Below, one piece after another: positions 44,792 to 54,300 of a stretch of 64,000 nt of DNA. The stretch's first letter is position 1. Each line of letters starts with the position of its first letter. Origin of the DNA: Charina bottae. Its lineage: Eukaryota; Chordata; Lepidosauria; Squamata; Charinaidae. Made by a program: the position numbers and the translations under genes. The notes beneath the pieces were generated by a model. That model was given only the letters and a program-made list of their open reading frames with translations, searched no databases and was not told the DNA's origin. Location: contig JALMGJ010000062.1 in NCBI GenBank assembly GCA_023362775.1, forward strand, positions 1,511,501 to 1,575,500. Reading direction: 5' to 3'.

Positions 44792-45063
44792 CAGGGCTTT
44801 CCAAAGTTTTCCCGCGGCGACACACCAACCGCTGTTGGTGTGTCGCCGCGGGAAAACCCTGAAGTGCCGCCGTTGCAGCAGCGCGCAAAAACCCGGAAGC
44901 GCTGCTGCCGCTTTCGGGTTTTTGCGCGCCGCCGTTGGTGTGTCGCCGCGGAAACACCCGGAAGCGCTGATGATGATCAGCGCTTCCGGGGTTGTGTGGC
45001 GACACACCAGACTGTGTGTGGCGACACACTTTTGTGTCACGACACACAGTTCGGAAAGCTCTG
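44792..45063 (+). mobile_element. hAT-like element A10 with hairpin core
   Basis: Starts CAGGGCTTTCCAAAGTTTTC and ends CACAGTTCGGAAAGCTCTG. The 8-bp duplication CTTTAGTG is exact (44784-44791 and 45064-45071). Core repeats 'gttggtgtgtcgccgcgg' and 'ggaagcgctg' occur in both orientations. Confidence 0.92.
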
Positions 45064-45071
45064 CTTTAGTG

Positions 45072-47235
45072 ACTTACTGCCAGTCCATGGCGTGCTTGAG
45101 GTGCAAAGGCTCATGAGCTCTGGTTGGCCCATCCAAGTTGCTGATGGGTATTCCCCCCCCCCCGATTTTCTGCATTTCCTTCCCAAACCCTTCTGAGTGT
45201 TTTCCAAATCCTTCCCCTACGTGGTGTGGGTCTTATAGGCATTTAGAGGCAAGATGTCTTCCTGGAAACATCAGCCTTTGAACCCAGATCCGTTTGCATG
45301 CAAAGCCCGGGCTTTGCTATGGTTGAACGGCCTGCCTTAATTCATCACTCCTACTGCAGACCCTTTAATTGTGAGAATCCCGGCTGCTTCTGGGAACGTG
45401 TGGGTCAAAGGATAACAGGTGGAACAGCCAAGTGTTGAAAAGGTTTTTATTATGAAGTGCAACTCCAAAATTAATGTCCATACAATATATAAATAAACCC
45501 GGATTCTTTAAATAATGCATCGGCTGCAAGGTGAGCAAAGGAATGGTTGCAAATGTCCCAACGGATGATGAGGAATCCTGCAAACTGCCAGCGCTGGGAG
45601 GGAATTTGCAAAAAGTGAGAGATGCTCGAGTGGAAGAGCTTGGGAGTGGAGAAGCTAACGATTTGTGCCCCCACGCAGGCAAGCACTTTACAGAAGCACT
45701 TTAGTGTCTGTAAAACATCATTTTCTCTTGCGACAGCGTAGGGAGATTAGTATTATTCCCCTGCTGCAGATGGGTAGGCTGAGGCCAGTCTGAAAATGAA
45801 TCCTCCTCTGTGTCTGAGATATTCCATGTGGTCCACAGCAAGAGAAACTGCTTTCCAGAATATCTATGCCTTCTCCCACTGAAGGGAAGAATAAAAGCCT
45901 ATTTAAAATTGACATACAATGTCTACATCTGCTCTAAGAATCGGTTGCACTGGCCGAACCCTCCAGTGAGCAAGTCTCAGAGTCTCTTCATAACAACCCT
46001 GCGAGGTAGGCTTGCTGTTGGCTTTTCAAAGGCGAGCCAATGGGGTTGTGGCGGGGCGATCATCTACCACAGCTCAGAGTACGCAAAAGTAGAGCCAAAA
46101 GATTTGGGTCGCACCCTGGGGTGTGCGGGTGGGGTGGAAGAGTTTCCAAACTGGTTCAAAGGAATGGGGTCGCAAGTGGCATTTTTACATCCTCCCCGCA
46201 TTTCCCAGATCTAATTGCATTCCTAGAAGAGATTGAGCAGCAATTTCCTTTAAAAAACGCTGACGTACGCCGCGGTTTGTACAAACTCAGATACAACATG
46301 TACGGTACATCAAATTGTGCCAGTTTTGCTCCAAGGGTCATAAATTATTGTGTCTGTCCCAGGAAAGTATTTTGCATAGAGCTCCTTTCAATCCAGGTGT
46401 GGTTAGGGGTGGACCAGAATGGGGAATAGAACCCACGGAGGCCATGGGGGTGAAGATGCTGGAAGACCTCCACTGGGTTCCCATTGCACACCGAGATGGC
46501 GCGGTTTCTCCCTAAATCCCTGAACAGTTAACACTGGATCACATCTTCTGCTTGGTGTGTGTGTGGAATGGAGCCATCTGCATTACGCCCGGCCTCCAAA
46601 ACACACTTCCCCAAGAGCCGCATTCGCGTTCATCCTCAAAGCCAAAGCACCCCTCTTACTTAAGTTTGTATCGGTTTCCAATTACGCTTTTCCGTGTTCT
46701 CAAAAGCAGCGCTTGGCCCCCCCTCCTTTTGAGGCATGCAAGCGAGCCAATAAATAAGCACATGGTGTTTGGGGAGAGAAATGGGATGGTTGAACAGCCT
46801 GTGCCCTCATTGGTGCCCCTCGCCAGAAATCGAAATACCGTAACAACATTTCAAGTAATGCCTCGAGTTGGCTGGTGTTACATCAGGCCAATCTGACCAA
46901 CAGCAGGGGTGGCCCTACCATTGGACAAAGCAAGCCTGTTGGCTCAGTCGGCAGATAATGGGACAAGGAAGTAGCGATCTGTCAGCTGTGCACTCGCCCT
47001 GCGCCTTCACATTGTCGGCGTTGAAAGGAGATCCAAGGGGTAGCTTTTGCACAGAGGATAAACTAGCGAGCGGATGGCCAATGTGACCCAGGCTTCAAGC
47101 AACCAGGTCCCATCCGTTGGAGAACAGCCCTGAGCACTTCCCCAGCAATGGTCTAACGCTCCACAGGGTGAATGGTACACTGATGCAATCCAGGCGCATC
47201 TCCAAGTTTGAGGGCAGGCCCCATCCTCGTCGGCC
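45072..47235 (-). other. Intergenic sequence and TNFRSF25 3' side
   Basis: No frame here has a recognisable domain. On the - strand an AATAAA (plus 45446-45451, TTTATT) could end TNFRSF25 transcripts, which would give a 1.8-kb 3' UTR. The two genes converge across this gap. Confidence 0.5.
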
Positions 47236-47588
47236 TTAGGGGTTGCCCTGCAAGTGCTCTGCCTGTAGCTGCTCCCTCAGTTCCTGGGCACAGCCCCCCA
47301 GTTGCATCGCCTCCAGGGTGGCCAAGACGGCATCCACCGAGGCACCCCGCCGCTGACACCAGCGTTTCAACATCTCGTACTGCTGCTCACGGAACTGAGT
47401 GTGCTCCAATTCCACCAGCTCAATTTCACCGTCCTGCAGCCCCAGGCCCCGCACAAACTCCTTCCACCGGCGGACAGGCACCGCGTTGATGACGGTGTAC
47501 AGCTTCCTCCCTTGCTGCAGCAAGCGGTGATGTGAGGGGGCTTTGTCCACCAGCATGGCCCTCTCAGGAAGGGAGGTGACTGGGCTGC
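47236..47588 (-). CDS. TNFRSF25: TNFRSF25 last exon, death domain
   Basis: One hundred and sixteen codons and a TAA stop (plus 47236-47238). The acceptor is GTTTTCTAG and the first two bases complete a Gly codon. The death domain starts near LYTVINAVPVRRWKEFVRGL and includes FREQQYEMLKRWCQRRG, the most conserved part of DR3. In the family it recruits TRADD through homotypic contacts. Confidence 0.96.
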
Positions 47589-48341
47589 CTAGAAAACAGC
47601 AGGGAATCAGTGCCACGGAAACGGGGGCCGCATTGGGGTCTAGCACCCCCAATCCATGGCCCTCCAGACAGGTTGGAATACAGGTCCCATCACGCTGGCA
47701 GAAAGATGATGTGGGATGGAGCCCATATTACTGGAGGGCGCCGGGTGGAGTCAAAATGAGCCATGCGCAACATTTGATCCCTGCTAGCAAAGTCAGGAGT
47801 GTTGCATTCTCAAAGAGCAACAGACAGTGCAAGTCAACTGGGTCTGGACTGTACCAATTCATAGTGTAGGTGGGAGCTGTGGGAAATTATTATTAAATAT
47901 TATATAATAAGAAGAGCCTCATGTGGCGCAGAGTGGTAGGTGGCAGTACTGCAACCGAAACTCTCCCCACGACCTGAGTTCGATCCCAGCGGAAGCTGGT
48001 TCTCAGGTAGACGGCTCAGGTCGACTCAGCCTTCCATCCTCCCGAGGTCGGTAAAATGAGTACCCAGCTAAGCTAGGGGAAAGGTAATCACGACTGGGGA
48101 AGGGAATGGCAAACCACCCCGCTCTACAGTCTGCCAGGAAAACGTCAGCGAAAGCGGTGTCCCTCCAAAGGGTCAGTAATGACTCGGTGCTTGCACAGAG
48201 GAACCTTTCTTCTTCTATTATATAATATTGTGACCCATATTATATATTATATAATTATGAAATAAATTATATATATATTATTTATTACATAATATTATTG
48301 TTATATTATTACATTATTATAATATATATTATATATATTAC

Positions 48342-48379
<38 letters not shown>

Positions 48380-51300
48380 CTTTCAATCGTGTCCAATTCT
48401 CGGAGACTGCTTGGAAAAGTCCCTGCAGTTTTCTTGGCAAGGAGATATAATATTTTACATAATTATATAATTACATATTATATTATTATATATTATTATT
48501 ATCAGAGAATCAGCTTGCATGGTTGGCAAAATTTCTCCTTTTCTCCCTAGCATGGTTTGGTTCTGCATAAGGAAGGCTCTGTTCTCCCTTCCCCAGTGTT
48601 TTTCAAACTTGCCAGCTTTAAGATGCGTGGACTTCAACTCCCAGAATTCCCCAGCCAGTTGGCTGAGGAATTCTGGGAGTTGAAGTCCACACATGCTGGC
48701 TGGGGAATTCTGGGAGTTGAGAATTAGATTTCTGCTTCCTTTGGAAAGCACCCTGTCATCACCCTGAATTAAAGATATTGAGCATTTAGATTCTGCGTGC
48801 AGATCCCCAGATTCGGGTGGCTACGGAAATCTGAAAACCTGGGTACGGCTCTATCAAAATCTTAAAAACTAGGGACAATCCAGAAGTGCTGAGCAGAAGC
48901 CCCTAAATCTGACTTTGGAGGGAGACTCTCTGCTCCTTCTACTGACAATCCAGGATGGTTTGGGAAGACAAAAAAAGCAGAAATCCAGCCAGAATTCACA
49001 TCCACTGAAGCAGGAAGGGGCGAAGAAGCGGTGGATCCACTGTGAAAAAAAGCACTTTACCATTTCAGCCGCATTTCTCCTCCCAGCCTCAGTCGCCCTA
49101 TCTGCAAAACGGGTACAAGAACCTAAGGCCGATGTAACCCCGAGATCGGCCTCGCGTCTCCCGTGATTCCCTGAAGTTCCCCTCCGAAAGCCTAGTTCTT
49201 CCGCCTCCGGGTTTAACGTTAGGTACGAGATTACCAAACCAACATCAGCACAACGGAAGAAATTTACCAAAATGGGACTCGCCAGTGTAGAGATCCGGGG
49301 CAGGGAGAGGATTCTCCCGAGCTGCGGTTGCCTTCTTCTTATAGCAGAGAACCAGGGCGCCCCCCAGGACAAAAAAACATCCGCAGGCACCTAGGGCTGG
49401 GACCCAAAAGAAGAGAAAAATCATTAAACGCTGCTGGGTCAGATTTTCCAGAAGCGATGGGCCAACCGATCCATCTGGGCTTCTGAAATTGGTTTCCCTG
49501 CATGGACCCAGAAAAATCAAACATCAGGTGGACGGTGCAAACTTCCATCTTCCTGGATTTTGCCTAACTCGCTCACAAACCCCTGGAGTTAAAACCTGCC
49601 TCGTTCCCTCTGTGCAAAGTAAAGTAAAAAGTAAAGTAAAATTTAAATTTACATTAAAAATTTAAATTAAAAAATTAAATTAAATTAAATTAAATTAAAT
49701 TAAATTAAATTAAATTAAATTAAATTAAATTATTAAAATAAAAATAATAAAATAAAATAAAATAATAAAATAAAATAAAATAATAAAATAAAATAAAATA
49801 AAATAAAATAAAATAAAATAAAATAATAAAGGTAATAAATGTAATAAAATAAAAATAATAAAATAAAATAAAATATACTAATAAATAGAATAGAATAATA
49901 AACTAAAATATAAACTAATAAAATAAACTAAAATATAAACTAATAAAATATACTAATAAAATAAAATGAATGAATGATATAATATAAACTAAAATATAAA
50001 CTAAACTAATAAATAATAAAATAAACTAAAATATAAACTAATAAAATATACTAATAAAATAAAATGAATGAATGATATAATATAAACTAAAATATAAACT
50101 AAACTAATAAAATAAATAATAAAATAAACTAAAATATAAACTAATAAAATATACTAATAAAATAAAATGAATGAATGATATAATATAAAATATAAACTAA
50201 AATAATAAAATAATAAAATAAACTAAAATATAAACTAATAAAATATACTAATAAAATAAATGAATAAAATAAAAGATAAACTAATAAGATAAAATAAAAT
50301 AATCAAATCAAATCAAATCTCCCATGCACTGAATGCTCTTGGAAAAAGTTTCGTGGTTGCATCCATGATTTTAACAGGTAGAAATGAGGAAGTGGCAAAC
50401 AGGATCCCAGGCCAAGGCCCACCTCCTGCTAAAGGCAGAGGAGCAGTCAGATAGTTAGAGTATTGGCAACTTTACAGAGAATACAACCTATTTTTTAAAT
50501 TATTATTATTGTTGGATTTTTTATCCCCCCTTTTTTTTTAATGGTACGTACAATCCACCTTCCCTTGAACTCTCATAGCAGAGACACAGATGTTACATTA
50601 TGTCATGCCACATATACGGGATGCTCCATCCATGACATCTGTAACATCTGGGGAAGGGGATAAATTTTGTATATTCTTTCCCGCAATAACTTGGATAGCT
50701 CCTAAAATTAACACAGTGCATTTAGTCATCTCAAGTGCGAAAATCCATGCGATCAGTTCCCCATGGAGGGTTTGAACCCCGTGGAATAACATCTAGCAAG
50801 ACCCAAATAGGATAAAACCAATCATGCAATGTATGGTTAATGTACATAAAAAGATGACATACTAGCTGGGGAATTCTGGGAGTTGAAGTCCACCCATCTT
50901 AAAGTGGCCAAGGTTGAGAAACATTGATCCACAACAATGGGACACATAACTTTTTCATAGTTTTTGCTTTTGTTTTTGCTTTTGGGGAGGAGGTTTTTTC
51001 AACTCTGCAGTCTTACCTACCGCCCTGGGATCTCCTGGTGGTGCCCCACCCAAACCCTACCCGCTTAGCTTCTGACAAATTCGCCCGGCCCCCTGGAACT
51101 CAGATTGCTTTCAATCTCCCATTCTGTCTACCTTCAGTTGGGTTCATTGTGCCATAAATGGAGTGGGGGGGAAATCATCAAGAGGACGTACCCATCTTAC
51201 AGGCCACGCTGCATTGCTCCACTCCGGGAATCGCGCTAGGAGAGAAAACGTTCTGTTTAGGAAAGGTGACATTTCTTTTCATGCCCGGAAAGGGACGATT

Positions 51301-54300
51301 TGAGGCCAACAGGACAAAGTGGGTGGGGTGGGATTTCTACCACGCGGAAGAAGTTTAGGGGGCTCCTCTGGAGGTTTAAAACTGATTTTAGAGTTTGCAT
51401 GGGGTCTCCCCCCAGATGGGGAATTGGATTTTGAAACCCCCTGAAACCCATCACACTTCCTTGCAGCTTTCTCCAATTCTGGATGTTGGAGAAGGCTGTT
51501 TGCCTTGCAAAATCATCAACATCATCTGCAGTAATTCCTTGGCTCTGACCCACAACACTTCAGGAAGAGTTTGACCCACCCTGAATACAATATTTCTATA
51601 TCTATATATAATATAGATAGAGATAGGGATATATATATATAGATATATCTATATCTACCCTGTATGTGATGGTCCTCTGTGTCTCTGTGTCTCTCTGTCT
51701 CTGTCTGTCTTATATATAGATATAGATATACTGTAGATATAGATATTAAGGGGAGCTTGGAGTTAAAGGAGCAGGGGTCCTCACTCGTCTGAAAATCAAA
51801 ACAGAGCACGCTTTGCTCCGGATTTTCTCGGGCGGATTAAAAAAGGTCCAACAAATCATTTTGCTCCGTCAGCAAAAAATAAATAAAAAATAAAGCTCCA
51901 TCAGCAAAAGATGCCAGGATGAGTTTGCCAGCCCGCACGGAAGGAAAAATCCATGAAATGCGTGAAGGACACCCCCCCCCATCACCCCTCATGAGTTCTC
52001 TGGACTGGGTCATGCTCTGCAAACAGCCCCCAACCCGCAGCATAAATGCGCAAGAGGTGGCATGGTACGGCACCACTACAGAAAGGTGCCCATTTAATTC
52101 CCCACTGCGTCCTGAGATCCAGGTTTCAGTGCCAATCCTGGTCCAGAAGGCTTTTCCGGCAGCTCAGCAACACTGACCGAGGAATCCCCCAAGGCTGGGG
52201 GGTTGGGGGGGGGGCTGAGCCTTTACCTGGAGGTTGGACTAGCTGATTTGAAAGTACCGCTCCTAAAAGGAGCCGTTGAGAAGATGGGCGCCCCGATCGT
52301 GCTGTGCAGTCTGTGTCTAAATAAAACAAGCGGAAAAGCAACGGATAAGGGAGGCCTCTTATTCTGATCTTAGGGGCCCCCAGGCCCCCAAATTGGCCAA
52401 GAAACGGGCTTACATTGTACACGGCTCGCAGGTCTGTCCTGACGCACAGAAGCCGACAAGGCAGCGACCGCACACAGCATCCGCTTCTTCGTGACCTGCA
52501 AGAGAAAAGGACTCTCTAACAAAAGTGTTCAGCCTCATCCCGGAAGCATCCCTCTCTCATCTCTTCCCAAGCCACACCCCCCCCCTAGGAATGTTCGGAA
52601 TAATTGCCGAGCTTTCCGGGGTCCTGCTGCTAAGATTCCAAGCACAGGTAGACTGCCCTCGTCCAGGGAGGCTTGAGAAAAGAGCATGCAAGAGAAAAGA
52701 GACCGACAGCCAGGGGAGCATTCTTCAGCGCCGGCATTCCCTGGCTGACCCGCTTTCCTGCGCTTGGCAGCGGGCGGCTTTGCAAAGGCACAACGCCAGC
52801 CTGCCCGGCCGGCTGCCCTTTCTAAGCCTCTGCCCCGCTCAGTTGATTTGGCGACTTGCAGCCTGAACGGAGAGCGGTTGGGCGGCAGCAAACGTCGTGA
52901 TTTGAGTCGCCCCCAGCGGCGGGGCCGGCAGAGACAGCCAAGGCAAGAGAAGCAAGTCGGTCCCTGTTTTCTTCGAAAATGTGAAAAAACAAAAAGAAAC
53001 GAAAAAACGGCAGCCGCCCGGGTTACTTACAGGCCCGCAGCGTCTGCTTGTGCAGCGAGGAGCAGTTGATGCATTTCTTGCAGTTAAAGTCCCCGGGAAA
53101 GCTGGGCATGCTGGTATCCTTGAAATAGCCGTCCACGCACGTACACGTCGAGTCACTCTCGGCTGTGCATTCGTGCACCATCCTTTCATTAACTGTGGCA
53201 AGACAAACCGTCTCATTTTCCTTTGCAAGGCCCCTCTTAACAATGGGGGGGGGACTTTTTTTGGGGGGGGAGTTTGGAGCGAGCTTTCCAGGGTTCCCCC
53301 CCCCTCCCCTTGCACTGGGTTCAAATTTTCCTCCGCTTGCACCCCCCCTTGCAACTTTCTTGCGCCTTTCCTGCTCGCAGAGGGCCGAGCCAGCAACTGA
53401 ACTGCTCGAGAGGGAGGGAGGGGGCTGCCCTCCCGCAAAGCCACCGCCCTTGGGAGCCCGATTCTCACCTCTGCACTTTTTGCACTCAACACAGTCGTAC
53501 AGGTGCCGGCGTGTTCCCTTCGGACACTCCTTACTTTCCTCTTTGTAAGTCTTTGGCCTCAAGGCATCTCCTGCAGGGATGAAACGGGACACGGACCAAA
53601 CGAAAAGGATGCTCCTTTCGGGAACCGAAATCAGTGTGTCCAAAGCCCTCAAGGTTGCCCTAACAGAGCATGGGTTTGGGCCAGATGACCTGAGTCCCCC
53701 TCCAACTTAGTAGTCCTCACTTAACAACTATTCATTCAGTGATGGTTCGGACTTATGACGGTGCAGAAAAACCGACTTATGGCCGGTCCTCACACTTACG
53801 ACCATCGCAGCGTCTCCACGCTCACATGATCACGATTCGGGCGCTTGGCAACCCGTTCGCATTTATGACTGTCACAGTGTCCCACGGTTAGGTGATTGCC
53901 ATTTTCGACCTTCCAGGCCAGCTTCCGGCAAGCAAAACCAATGGGGAACCGCATGATCCGCTTAACAACCACATGGTTTGCTTAACGCCCGTGGTGATTC
54001 GTTTAACGGCCACCGCAAAAAGTTTGTAAAATCGGGTTGGATTTGCTTATTGACCGCTTCCCTTAGCGACCGAAATTCCAGTTCCAGTTGTAGTCGTTAA
54101 GAGAGGACTATCTTTACAGTCTTCCACTGGATCTTCAACCTTGTTAAGACGTGAATTGCCGTGGCCTCTCTTGTTCCCTTGCCCTCCTCCTCCATCTATA
54201 AAACCGGCTTTTCTTACAGTGTGGTCTAAGGACACCAGGGGGGGGGGTGTCCCCCAAGACCTTCTCGGGGTTCTGCGCAATCAAAACCATTTGCCAGATA

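Larger units (their letters stand above)
47589..49267 (-). other. TNFRSF25 intron with SINE and AT-rich sequence
   Basis: Holds a second SINE type (47918-48213), an (AT)n-rich stretch (48225-48485) and a fold-back copy (48594-48725). No further cytoplasmic exon could be supported. Confidence 0.65.

Noticed and set aside
53708..54115. Additional TNFRSF25 exon
   Set aside because: This interval is transposon copy M9; no cysteine-rich frame with fitting phase is present.
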